A stretch of 64,000 nt of DNA from Tetradesmus obliquus (taxonomy: Eukaryota > Chlorophyta > Chlorophyceae > Sphaeropleales > Scenedesmaceae): NCBI GenBank assembly GCA_030272155.1, contig CP126193.1, forward strand, positions 868,001 to 932,000, in the 5' to 3' direction. Under the pieces are notes generated by a model, which saw only the letters and a program-made list of their open reading frames with translations, did no database searches and was not told where the DNA came from. This document shows, one piece after another, positions 33,957 to 44,597 of the stretch; the stretch's first letter is position 1, and each line of letters starts with the position of its first letter. The translations under genes were made by a program, and so were the position numbers.

Positions 33957-34530
33957 CTAGATGTCGAATGGGTACAGCTTGTATTTGGTGAGGCACTGCT
34001 TGAGCGCGTTCACCTCCGGCTCACATGTGCGGCGGCCCTGCAGCACACGATCACATGCATGGCAGTGAGGCAGGCCCACTGTGAGGAGGCTAGAGGCAGT
34101 GGTGGCGAATGAGGGCACTGAAGCGTCTAGATGCTTTGGGTGCTGGGGCGGCGGGTGCGTTGTGCAGCTGCAGGCCTGTGCATGCTTGACACACACCTAC
34201 TAGGAACCTCACTGCAGCTTCACACACAGAGCTGACAATGCAAGTGGGCGAAATAGTGCAGGGGCGGCGCTTGTACCGCGGTAGGTGCAGCTTAACGAGG
34301 CTGCTGTGCTGCAACTGAACACAGCAGCACCTTTCAACCCCGCTGCTGCGTGCTGCATCATTAGCAACAACAGTTGTGTCCACAGCAGTGGCAGGACTGC
34401 AGGCCTTACCTGGTAGTAGCCTGTGTTGATCACCGACATGTAGCACTTCTGGTGTGCATCAGAGGCCTGCTTGCATAGATCTGTTAGGTTTGTCAGACAC
34501 ATGACGCAGAGATGAGAGAAGGGGCACGTG

Positions 34531-34564
<34 letters not shown>

Positions 34565-34948
34565 GTGTGACTGCGTGAGGTGCCGAAAGCAGCTTCATCC
34601 GTACGCACATCGTAGGCTGCTGGCCTGAAACTGAGGACTACAGTAGATGAGCAAAAGCAGGGACATGTGCTAATCTGTGGCACAACACACAGCGATTGCA
34701 GCAAGGCAGTGGCCATGTTATGGCAAGCACCACATAGCCCCAGCAGCTGCACAGGGAAGCTGTGCCCCACCTGCTGCATAGCACATGACCAACGACGTCT
34801 GCAGGTTGTTACAAGCCTTGGGGTCATTAGGATTGGCCTTATGGCATTTACTGTATGCTGTGGCAAGGGTCTTGCACTTGCGCCCCAGATGATGTGCGTC
34901 TGCTGTGCTGAGCGTGCTGCTGCTGTCTCTGCTGAGCCACCCGCCCAT
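33957..34948 (-). CDS. small four-CX9C (CHCH) protein, NDUFA8-like layout
   Basis: Three exons: 34948-34771, 34480-34410 and 34037-33957, with introns in phases 1 and 0; stop TAG at 33959-33957. The protein has about 109 residues. Four CX9C motifs are visible: CKTLATAYSKC, CNNLQTSLVMC (exon 1), CKQASDAHQKC (exon 2) and CEPEVNALKQC (exon 3). Twin CX9C proteins are imported into the mitochondrial intermembrane space and oxidised by the Mia40/Erv1 relay. The spacing C-x9-C-x10-C-x9-C with a NPNDPK-like link recalls complex I subunit NDUFA8/PGIV, which also carries four such pairs; other CHCH assembly factors remain possible. There is no N-terminal presequence, as expected. Head-to-head with the SYT gene at 36021. 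Confidence 0.7.
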
Positions 34949-36020
34949 TGCAGCTGCTGCCGCCTAGCTGCTGTTGAACTAACTAGCGATTTGAATGTCA
35001 AGCTCGCGCGCGGCTTGCTTGTGCAAGCTGCCTGCTGCAATGGACCAGCACGAAAGAACAGGTACTGTGTGGCCTGAAGTTCAGTCTGCCCTGAGTGGAA
35101 GTATGCGTCGCAGATGCTACTCCTGCGATATATTATTTTTTTCCAAATCAAGAACAGGAGTTTTGTTGCACAATGTCAGCTTCACGCAAGCTGCAGAGTG
35201 ACGTTGGAAAAACGAAGCACAGCTACAACCGCACAATCAGCTCTAGCGATGGGGTGTTGCTGCGTAAGCATAAGCGTTAATCTGACTAGCTTGCTTTGCT
35301 GATCGGCTTTGGTGGCAACCAGGGGTTTTGGCAGGTTTCCAACCACTGCCACTGCTGCAGCAGTGTATGTGGGCAGGGTCACCAGCATGGTGGGTATTCG
35401 TCAAACACGGTGTCTGTCGATCAACTGCTAAAATCGATACTGCTGTTTTGGAAGGCTCCAAATAGCACATTGTTGGTGTGGCTGCAGTAGAGGCACCACT
35501 CCGGGCCCCAGCAGCTCCAGAGGTGAAGGTGCTATGTACAATGGCTTCAATCACGGAAACGAAACAGGATAACACTCTCAGACACCTTCACTTGATAGTT
35601 CAACTTGTCAGAGCGCGGCTTGCACAACCCAGTACACAGCAGCTCAGATTGGTAGTGCAGTCAATGCCTTGTGTGTTAGCTGACTCACCCTCCGCATGGT
35701 AGTGACACACTCCGTCAAAACAAGCACACGAACCAATTGACTGTACTGTTTCAGTCATCTCTGCCACACATCCGGTTATGCTTGCATGGTGCAGGGCCTC
35801 TGGCGTGAGCTGCGTTTGGCTTGGGTGACACTCGATCTCTGTGTAGCAGGAGAGGCAGCCGTAAACATGTCTCATTGTCTTTTACGCAAGACGTAAAACT
35901 GTTTGAAGCCCTGATCGCTGCTGCATTCTCTCCGTTCAACGAACCCCATTCTTCACTAGGTGCCACTCGGCACAAGCAGCAGCTGCTGTATCTGGCCATC
36001 GGAGGCTGTAGAACGCTGCG
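34949..36020. promoter_or_regulatory. shared 5' region between the CX9C gene (-) and the SYT gene (+)
   Basis: About 1.07 kb between two divergent start codons. No conserved coding sequence is recognised here. It must contain both promoters and 5' UTRs; no TATA box stands out. Confidence 0.4.
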
Positions 36021-36668
36021 ATGTACCGCCAAAAAACGCTGCGGGACGAGCAGAAGGTCCTGCTCCCGCCAACTGGCGTCAAGGCCTGGCCTGACAAGGT
36101 AGATGGCAAGGAACAGCCCGAGCCAACTGATCCGTGCCAAGCATGGCGCAAGAAGCAGCGCCGTGTTACAGTGGGCCTGCCAACGCACTGCATGCTCAGC
36201 GTGGGGCAGCTGCTGGCCGGTGTTGCTGGGGCCTGGGCCACAATGCTGCTGCTGTTCCTGGCCTGGTGGAAGCCACATCTGGGCATGACAGGAGGAGCTA
36301 CTGGGCTAGGCATGATGGTGGGGGTGCTCTACACCTTCCTGTACTACAAGAACGTCAAGTCCAAGCAGCAGTACCAGCAAGTGGTGAGCAGCAGTGGCAG
36401 CTGGCGCCGACTCCAGAGTGCTTGCAGAACAGCAGCAAAGCCAGACCTGCACCGGCATGCACAGGCATCGCCGTGCAGCAGCACTTGTGTGTTGCGTTTG
36501 TACCGTTTCTTTCAGGATCACATCAAGCCATTGACCTTAGGCAACAGCACTGACGCAACATTCGTGCTCTTGGTTGCATCCCAAACCTTTCCGCAACTGC
36601 TTGAGCAGCATTCCTTGCCCCAACATCGTGTTCCTCTGCATCATCTGCTGCTCACTTGCTTCTCCTGC

Positions 36669-36713
<45 letters not shown>

Positions 36714-36823
36714 AGCTGTCCATGGACCCGGGCCTGAAGGGCTGCCAGTACCTGCTGGGCACGCTGCCCTCATGGATCACGTACACGGAGCGGGAGAAGA
36801 TGGAGGTGCGGCGCGTGCAACAC

Positions 36824-36858
<35 letters not shown>

Positions 36859-37034
36859 GGCAGAAGCAGAAGCATCATCAGCAAAAGCTAGACACAGCGC
36901 AGCATTACAGCATAATGCTGGCAACAGCAATGAAACAGCACCTCTGGCTGGCACAGGGTCATGCCAGCTCAGTGGCACGGGCAAGCTCGTGTTGCTGCTG
37001 TCACCCAGCAAAGTCAACGGCATGGACAAGCTTG

Positions 37035-37069
<35 letters not shown>

Positions 37070-38568
37070 GCAGTGGTTCAACCGCATGCTGGAGGAGATG
37101 TGGCCCTACTACGACAGGGGCATCTGCGCCACCATCAAGTCCACTGTGGAGCCCATCATAGAGAGCTTCAGGTGCGGCATTGAGGGGGTTGAGGGGGTTT
37201 AGGGTAAACCCTAAACCCCTAGATTCTGGGGGCTGCCTTTGTCTCTGGAGGTTTTCTATATCCATATGAATCGACGCAGCGCCTGTTGCTGGAGCCGGTC
37301 ACAGAGAGCTTCAGGTACGGCATTAACCCCTAGATTCTGGGGGCTGCCTTTGTCTCTGAAGGTTCTCTGTATCCATATGAATCGACGCAGCTGTAGCAGC
37401 AGCGCCTGTTGCTGCAGCTGGAGCTGGTCATAGAGAGCTTCAGGTACGGGCAGCTGCAGCAGGCTGGTGGCAGTGGTCTTTACTTGGCGGGGGGGGGGGG
37501 GGGGGGGGTGACTCAGTGCTACCTACGGAGCTTTATGTGCTGCACCTGCACACTGGTCTGCGTCTGCCACCTTGATGGGGTGAAGGGTGCTGGCTGCTTG
37601 GCTTGGCCAGCAGTAACTGTTGTCATGCTACACCAGCACCATCACCTGGGTTGAGAAGTATTACTGACTTTTCTGGTCTCAGACCTGATGTTCAACCTCT
37701 TGTGGCTCATACCATCATACCAAGATGGTGCCAGGACCCAATGTGACTATCCTCTCTCATTGATAGTCCTGGCATTTGCCCACCCACATTGAACACCTGC
37801 TGACGGTCATCAAGAGCTCAAGGTGCGCGCAGCCGCAGTAGTATCTTCGGCGTCAACGCTCTGGTCGCAGTGGTATGTTTGGCGCCAATTTTCTGGCTGC
37901 AGTGGTATCTTTTGCGCTACCTTCCTGGTCGCAGTGGTATCTCTGGCGCCAACTTCCTGGCACATGGAGACTGAATTTGCCAGTTCGAATGTTGCTGAAG
38001 CACATTTCTGCAAGTGGCAGCGCAGCTGAGTGCATGAGCGGGTACCTACCCCCACGTGCTGCACACCATCTGCTGGTAGCTCGGCGGGTTTCATGGAACA
38101 CGGCTTCCCACCTACATCCTGCTACGGCTGCTGTTGCTGGCAAGCGTATGCTTGGTCATCACCTGCCTTGACCATGAGAGCTGCTGCTGCTGCCGCTGCT
38201 GCTGCTGCTGCTGCCGCTGCTGCTGCTGCTGCTGCTGCCGCGTGCAGGCCGCCCACGTTCAAGAAGATCTGGTTTGAGGAGCTGACCTTTGGAGAGGCAC
38301 CCTTCAGGGTGGAGGGTGAGCTGCCACAGCACACTGCTGTTCATGAAAACGGCTGTAGGCTGAGGCCTTATCCTCGCATTCTTGAGTTGGGGTTGTGAGG
38401 GGCAGTGCAGCCAGTAAACAGCCAGCAGGGTGCCGAGAGGCACATGCACTGCAAAGTACGCACGGCAGAAGTCGCAAGCAATGGACTGACACAACCAAGT
38501 TGTAGAGGAGGCTGCCGCGGAAGGGTTCTCCGGTGGTGCTTCTGCAGGCATGAGCACCAGCACAACCG

Positions 38569-38642
<74 letters not shown>

Positions 38643-39553
38643 AGGCATTGCTGTGCGCGACCTGCCTGGCGAGATCGACATGGAGGTGGATGTGCGCTGG
38701 TGCGGTGACGCCAACATCTCCATTGCCATCGACCTGCCTATGGGAGGGTGAGCAGCAGCAGCAACAGCAACAGCAATGGTACAGCCAGTAGCAGAGGCGA
38801 CAGGCTAGCGCCACCTGTGGGAGCACCAGCAGTAGCAACAGCAGCAGCAGCAGCAGCAGCAGGAGTCACTGCCACCAGCCATGTTAGCAGCAGCCTGCAT
38901 TGCAGGAGTGGCGGCCATGCTAGCCCCTGTTAGGTAAGCCTCTATCTGGCTTGCCATGTGACACCACATTGTCTTAGCAACCAAATTATTTTTGCTTCGC
39001 CGGAACAGCGTTTGTGCTCAGCTGTGAGCTTTGCTCCCTTCAGCTGTGAAGTTCACACTGTCCTGGCTGTGAACTTCACACTGTTCCAACTGTGAACTTC
39101 ACACTGTTGATGCAGGGAGTTCACGCGGCTCACCCCCAAGGTGAAGGACATCGTGTTTGTGGCCACATTCAAGGTCATGTTCAGGCCGCTGGTGGACAAG
39201 ATCCCCGGCTTCGGTGAGTTTTGATAACCAAAATCCCTGACAAATAACATGTTGACTTCCACCTGGCTTTGCTAGAGGTAGGAACCTGCGCCAACTAGAG
39301 GCGACGTCAACTGCTGTCATTGAGCTGTGCTGGGTTTGGCTGTGTGCGCTCCCTTCTCGGTGTTGTGCCCTACATTGCCAGCAGCAGCGGCCCCACTGCT
39401 GGTTCTCCCTGAACGTATCTAAACCTTGCCGCATTGTTGATTCTGCTGGCTGTGCCTGCAGCTGCCGTGGCTGTGGCCTTCAAGGGCCCCCCCATCATCA
39501 AGTACAGGCTGGACTTTGGAGCAGTTCCATCCACAGTCACCTCGGTGCGTGAT

Positions 39554-39595
<42 letters not shown>

Positions 39596-42500
39596 GCCTA
39601 GCGGCAGGACTTGGCAGTTCAGACAGCTGGTAGCTGGCAGCTTTGGTGAATGCTATAACAGCAGTGACAGCCGCGTCACCTGCACGTCACCAGCAGCAGT
39701 TGTGCACTGCCGCAATGCCATTGAAGTGTTGTGGCCATGGAGTATGCACCTCCTGCCATGCTTAGCATACAGCCACATGTCGCGCCAGCATGTCACATCG
39801 TGTTGCTCATATCACTGCTGCTGTCACTGGTGCATGCTTGCTCTCTGTGTACACATGCATGCGTGTTTGCTGCAGGTGATGACCGCGCCCATCCGGGCCT
39901 TTGTGGACATGATCATCAACATGATCGTGGGCTGGTACCTGTGGCCCAGCCGCCTCACGGTGAGTGCATGCGGCTGACGGGGCGGGGCTGTACAATAATG
40001 ATAATGACCACATGCGTGCTGGCTGGGTTTCCTGGGTGTAGATCAAGGGGTTGTGTGCTCGGCGTACTCGCATCAGCATGCCACATACGTTTGCTGTTGC
40101 CCAGCAAGCTCGCGGTAAGCCTGGCTGGCGAGGCGGGACTGGCTGTATCTGTGTTGTAAGTCTATGTCATGCGGCCACTCATCCACAAGCATGTTGCTTC
40201 GAACTTGTTGCTTTCCGCTGCAGGTGCCACTGCTGTCCTGGGGCGGTCTGATGCCTGCGAATGACCCTGAGGTGGACCTGGAGGTGGAGCCGGGGCAACT
40301 CACCAATGCGCTGTTTTTCTGGCATTTGACCGCAATCTTTGTCACCCTGCCGCAGGTGCTGCTGCTGTCCTGGGGTGGCGGCATGCCTGCCAACGACCCA
40401 GTAACACACCATCAAGCATGCCGCACTTTTAATCACAATGATTGCGTATTGCCGCAGGTGCCGCTGCTGTCGTGGGACGGTGTGATGCCAGCCAACGACC
40501 CCGAGGTGGACCTGGAGGTGGAGCGGCTCAACGGGCGGCCCAAGGGCGTGATCAAAGTGCACGTGATCCAGGCCAAGGAGCTCAAGGCCTACGACACGCT
40601 AGGTGAGTAATGTGTCATTTGTAAGTGTCAGGTACAACATGATGCACATCATCAAAGCCAAGAAGCTCAAGGGCTACACCACACTTGGGTAAACCCCTTG
40701 GATAGAAGGTGATTATGTGTATTTGTGAAGATCTGGTCCACCTGTCCAGGCCAAAGAGGTCATCGCCGGCACGCTGGGTGCACAACACTGCACAGTGGCC
40801 ATTGTACGCTATTGTACGCCATTGTACGCCATTGTACGGCAACATGGCAGCGCCCGACAGCCGCTTGTACCATGTGCTGTTATTGACAGGACTGTGCTTT
40901 AAATGTGTGGCATGTGGTGTCCCTGCAGGCAAGAGCGACCCCTTTGTGGAGCTGTTCACCACCAAGGACAAAGTAAAGATTGGATCAAAATGCACTGATC
41001 TGTGTGTAGAAACATTCCAATACAGCTCCGGTTTTTTGTGCGCCCGCAGGCAAGTCGGATCCATTCGTGGAGCTGTTCACCACCAAGGACGACATGCGCA
41101 CCACACGCGTGATCAACAACAACCTAGCGCCCGAGTGGAACGAGGTGCGTGTATGTTGACATAGTTAGCACAATTGCATGCACGCAAGCAGGCTGGCGAC
41201 ATACCATGCATGCGCGCCACGCGCGTTATCAGCAACAGCCTCACACCAGAGCGGAACGAGGTGGGGCACCGTGCTGCAGTTCTTTGCCGATGAAGCAGAG
41301 GGCGTTGCGCCCTGCACTTGTACTTGGTCACCATCGTGCAGCCTGCTGAGCATCTTGGGAGCGCAGCATCAGGCACAGCGTCACACCGCTGGTGCTTCTG
41401 CATAGCAGTCAAGCAGCTTTAGCTGCACGTTCCCGCTGTTCCTCGATGTCGACCAATGTTTGACCATGTGGCCAATGTTTGACCAATGTTTGACCATACT
41501 GCAGGTGAAGTACCTGCCAGTGCTGGAGAAGGACACGGTGCTGCGGCTGGAGATGTTTGACTACGATGCAGTCAACGTGACAAGCTTTGCAGGCCTGAAG
41601 AGCGCAGCGTCACTGGAGGTGAGGATATGGGCTGAATCCTGCTCTTGCTGCTGCTGCCGCTGCTGCTGCTGCTGCTGCTGCTGCTGCCGCGCGGCGTGCA
41701 GCTATATGCAGCTGCGTTGCAAGGTGCTGCAATGGATTGCGACAATGTTTTTTTTTTATCATTGCCCGCTGCACCCCACACCCTGACACGCGGATGTCGC
41801 TGAACTTCACACCCTGGCACCGCTCGCTGAACTCCTCACACCATAGGACTCTGCACACTGAACTTCACGCTGCAGGGTGGGCGTGAGTCATGGGCCTTGC
41901 TGGCAACTCGCCGTTTTAAAGTAGCGCACCACACCTCTGGCGCTCATCGCATCCGTCAGCATGTCTTGGTTGCTCTTACACCTTGGACTGCTGTGTTGGA
42001 CTTTGCGCTGCAGGGTGGGCGTGAGTTCATGGGCCGTGCAGGCATCCCGCTGGCTCAGTTCATCAATGAGGAGGGCCTGGAGGATGAGTTGTGGTTGCCG
42101 CTGGGCAAGGGCGAGTGGACCAACCTGGAGGGGCCGGTGGGTGGCAATCGTTCATCCCTAGCATGTCAAGTTTGATTGGTTGCCTGCAGTAACCTGTATG
42201 TGGTGAAAATGTGCAAGTGTCTCCGCATCACAAGCATGCGTGCCGCTTTGAGCATGTGCTCTTCTGTGCATGATGAGAGAACGGCAAGCACAGGCGTGGT
42301 GTGGGGCTGACAGACGTGTTGCAAGTGGATGAGTTGTGGTTGCCGCTGGGCAAGGGCGATTGGACCAACCTGAAGAGGCCGGTGGGTGGCAATTTGGTTG
42401 CTAAATCTCCTACTGTTGCAAGTGGGCGTGTGCCTGCTGCGATTTGCATGTGGTGTAACATGGGCGCCACTGCAAGGTCGAATGGACCAACCTGGAGGTG

Positions 42501-42877
42501 CCGGTGAGCGCAACAGCTGCTGGCACTTGCTACAAGGATCAATGGGAGGTGTTCAAAGGTGCTCCGTGACATTCACCTGCAGTTGGGAACTTTTGGCACT
42601 GTGTATCTCTGCTTCTGCCAACATTGCTGCCACTGCTGCTGCTGCTGCTGCTGCTGCATGCAGGGTCAGGGTGAGGGCTGGATCAAGCTGGGCCTGCAGT
42701 ACAGGGCACTGGACAATATCGCAGGTGAACATACGCTGCTGCCAGGAGAACCTCAAGCTTTGCATGATGTGTTCACGTTCACTTGCTTGACAGATCCTTG
42801 CCTTGCAACCCACAGGACAAGTTGCAAGTGTGTGCCAGCACGTGTTGGAAGTCGCTGAGCTTCTGGGCTGTGCCTTG

Positions 42878-42944
<67 letters not shown>

Positions 42945-43967
42945 AGGGGACGAGATCCTGCACGCCACGCAGGGCCTGCTGATGGTCAGCATCATCCGCT
43001 GCTACGACCTGTCCGACAGCAGCAAGCAGAGCAGCTACGTGACGGTGAGTGTGCAGCTGCAGCAGAGCAGGAGTTCGAGGCAGCAGCCTGAAGCGCTGCA
43101 AGCTGGTCGGGCATGCACAGATCTTTTTACATGCCAGCAGTGGTCCAAAACTGTTCGCTGCCCTCGGGTATACGGTCATGCCATCGCAAGCACCTAGCCT
43201 GCGTCGTGGTCGCTGTTTATACCTGCTCGATGCACACCACTAACACCCTGCTGCCTGCTGCTGCCACTGCCTGCAGGTGAAGCTGGAGTCCACTGACAAG
43301 GCAGACAAGGCAGAAGCACTCAGCCTGCAATTGAGTGCCTGTTGAAACCTAACCCACACTCACCGTGTTAAACCCTGCTGCCTGCTGCTGCCGCTGCCTG
43401 CAGGTGAGGCTGGAGCCCACTGACAAGGCAGACAAGGCAGAGGCAAAGAAGGCCAGCTACGCTTCAGTGGCTGCTTTTAACCCCGTCATGTATGCACTTG
43501 CTAAAACACGCTACTGCCACTGCCTGCAGGTGAAGCTGGAGCCCACCGACAAGGCAGACAAAGCAGAGGCAAAGAACGCCAGCTACACCTTTAGCGGCTT
43601 TAAACCCCGCACCGCACCTGCACAATCCCAAACCCTGCTGCTGCCCTGGCTTGCAGGTGAAGCTGGAGCCGACTGACAAGGCAGACAAGGCAGAGGCAAA
43701 GAAGGCCAGCTACAAGCAGGTCTGCAAGACGCCCACCATCGCGCGCAACGCCTCGCCGCGCTGGTCCAACCAGAACAAGTTCACGCTGTACGACGTCAGC
43801 GCCAAGGTGCGAAGTTTGCCAGGTTCTGCACTACTATAAACACTGTTAGCACTTGCTCCTGCTGCTGCTGCCTCCTTTTCATTTACGCTGGTGGCCATGA
43901 TGGTGCCCACCATAACTATGCAAGAAAGCGGAGCCGCTTCAGCATCAAACCCCACTGCTACCGCTCC

Positions 43968-44033
<66 letters not shown>

Positions 44034-44549
44034 CAATCTTGCAGGATGCGCTGGCTGTGGCCATCAAGCCTGTGGTACCATTGAACAGTATCACCACCAA
44101 CACCTGCTGCTGCTGCTGGTGCTGCTGCCTCATTTATTCCTTTACAGGACACGCTTGTGGTATCAGTTATGGAGCCAGCCATGACCATCGATGATGAGCT
44201 GGGCAGCTTCAGCATTGAACACGCGCTCCTGTGTTGCAGGACGCGCTGGCTGTAGCCATCAAGCCTGCGGTACCATTGAACACCATCACCACCAACACCT
44301 GCTGCTGCTGCTGCCTCATCTCTTCCTTTACAGGACACGTTGGTGGTGAGCGTCATGGAGCCTGCCATGACCATTGATGATGAGCTGGGGCGCTTCACCA
44401 TGGCGGTGCGCGACATCATCCAGAACGTGCAGGTCAGCCGCTGGAGCAAGGAGGAGGACGTGGGGTACGTGTACGATGACTTCAACATCGGCGGGAAGTC
44501 CGGCAAGGCGCGCATCGAGCTGGAGCTGGAGTTCCTGCCCTACTGGTAG
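36021..44549 (+). CDS. extended-synaptotagmin / plant SYT-like SMP-C2 protein
   Basis: Exons: 36021-36383, 36716-36805, 37074-37171, 38248-38315, 38645-38747, 39116-39213, 39462-39544, 39876-39959, 40458-40602, 41050-41144, 41505-41618, 42014-42136, 42664-42724, 42947-43044, 43657-43806, 44334-44549; all phases agree, 662 residues. Two hydrophobic segments (about residues 65-110) would form an ER membrane hairpin. The SMP domain (about 140-330) matches plant SYT1: LPSWI, WFNRMLEEMWPYYD, PIIES, ELTFGEAP, VRWCGDANISIAI, ending WYLWPSRL. A C2 domain follows (GVIKVHVIQAKELKAYDTLG, GKSDPFVELF, NNNLAPEWNE, LEMFDYDA) with the loop Asp residues needed for Ca2+ present. A second C2-like domain (LLMVSIIRCYDLSDSS) lacks the usual SDPY loop and may not bind Ca2+. 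SMP proteins tether ER to plasma membrane and move lipids. The introns carry many partial copies of neighbouring exons. Confidence 0.88.
37172..37450 (+). repeat. two echo copies of the SYT exon 3 donor edge
   Basis: The end of exon 3 (PIIESFR followed by the GTGCGG donor) recurs at about 37291-37320 (EPVTESFR|GTACGG) and 37421-37450 (LVIESFR|GTACGG). Between them lies a ~110-bp repeat beginning CCCCTAGATTCTGGGGGCTG and containing TATCCATATGAATCGACGCA. Both echoes keep a usable donor but no acceptor of their own. Confidence 0.75.
37195..37220. repeat. head-to-head TTTAGGG interstitial telomeric motif
   Basis: GGGTTTAGGGT followed at once by AAACCCTAAACCC: one and a half plant-type telomere units in each direction, meeting head to head, inside the intron after SYT exon 3 at the junction of a local ~130-bp tandem duplication. 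Confidence 0.7.
37489..37508 (+). repeat. G20 homopolymer
   Basis: Twenty consecutive G residues in the same intron, a candidate G-quadruplex on the transcribed RNA. Length in the true genome is uncertain because such runs are hard to sequence. Confidence 0.7.
37672..37760 (+). repeat. dispersed repeat, copy 4
   Basis: Same core as copy 3 at 21.6 kb: GGTCTCAGACC, TTGTGGCTCATACC, GATGGTGCCAGGACCC. Located in the intron after SYT exon 3. Confidence 0.7.
37835..37965. repeat. 32-34 bp intronic minisatellite
   Basis: Four imperfect units of the form GTGGTATCTTTGGCGCCAA ... CTGGTCGCA in the long intron between SYT exons 3 and 4. Confidence 0.8.
38165..38245. repeat. CTG/CCG tract leading into the SYT exon 4 acceptor
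   Basis: About 20 CTG units with a few CCG interruptions end in CCGCGTGCAG at the exon 4 acceptor (38247). Comparable tracts precede exons 2 (36673-36715), 3 (37040-37073), 5 (38570-38644), 13 (42630-42663) and 14 (42878-42946). Confidence 0.85.
39044..39115. repeat. 24-bp triplicate at the end of an intron
   Basis: Three copies of CTGTGAACTTCACACTGTTC with spacers lie immediately before the SYT exon 6 acceptor. Confidence 0.8.
40224..40457 (+). repeat. two 5' echo copies of SYT exon 9
   Basis: Acceptor plus exon start are present three times: 40224 (VPLLSWGGLMPANDPEVDLE), 40356 (VLLLSWGGGMPANDP) and the full exon at 40458 (VPLLSWDGVMPANDP). Steps are 132 and 102 bp. Each copy has its own GCAG acceptor; only the last reaches a proper donor. 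The first keeps about 22 codons, the second about 15. Confidence 0.85.
40636..40691 (+). repeat. 3' echo of SYT exon 9
   Basis: Sequence reading MHIIKAKKLKGYTTLG followed by a GTAAAC donor-like site repeats the exon 9 end (VIQAKELKAYDTLG|GTGAGT) just downstream of the real donor. Confidence 0.75.
40929..40975 (+). repeat. 5' echo of SYT exon 10
   Basis: Acceptor plus GKSDPFVELFTTKD, nearly identical to the start of exon 10 at 41050, 121 bp upstream of it. It has no matching second half, though AAAG|GTAAAG-like sequence follows. Confidence 0.85.
41206..41265 (+). repeat. 3' echo of SYT exon 10
   Basis: MRATRVISNSLTPERNE followed by GTGGGG copies the end of exon 10 (MRTTRVINNNLAPEWNE|GTGCGT), with the conserved Trp replaced by Arg. 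Confidence 0.8.
41876..41915 (+). repeat. 5' echo of SYT exon 12
   Basis: GCTGCAG followed by GGTGGGCGTGAGT and ATGGGCC repeats the exon 12 start at 42014, one base short, so out of frame. Confidence 0.75.
42325..42510 (+). repeat. two 3' echoes of SYT exon 12
   Basis: 42327-42381 reads DELWLPLGKGDWTNLKRP before GTGGGT; 42478-42503 reads WTNLEVP before GTGAGC. Both copy the exon 12 end (LWLPLGKGEWTNLEGP|GTGGGT at 42136), including the donor. Confidence 0.8.
43277..43656 (+). repeat. three 5' echoes of SYT exon 15 in a 127-bp array
   Basis: Acceptor plus exon start occur at 43277 (VKLESTDKADKAEA), 43404 (VRLEPTDKADKAEAKKASY), 43530 (VKLEPTDKADKAEAKNASY) and in the true exon at 43657 (VKLEPTDKADKAEAKKASY). 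Steps are 127, 126 and 127 bp, and the intervening intron with CTGCTGCC is repeated too. Only the last copy continues to a donor. Confidence 0.9.
44045..44333 (+). repeat. duplicated acceptor-plus-exon starts before SYT exon 16
   Basis: Two pairs alternate: DALAVAIKP at 44045 and 44241, and DTLVVSVMEPAMTIDDELG at 44154 and, in the true last exon, 44334. Steps are 196 and 180 bp, so one ~190-bp unit with two acceptors was duplicated. The DALAV segments resemble an alternative start of exon 16 but lack a donor in frame. Confidence 0.8.
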
Positions 44550-44597
44550 AAAGTTCAGAGTGCGCTGGTGGTAGTAAGTCCGTGACCTGCTAGTGTG

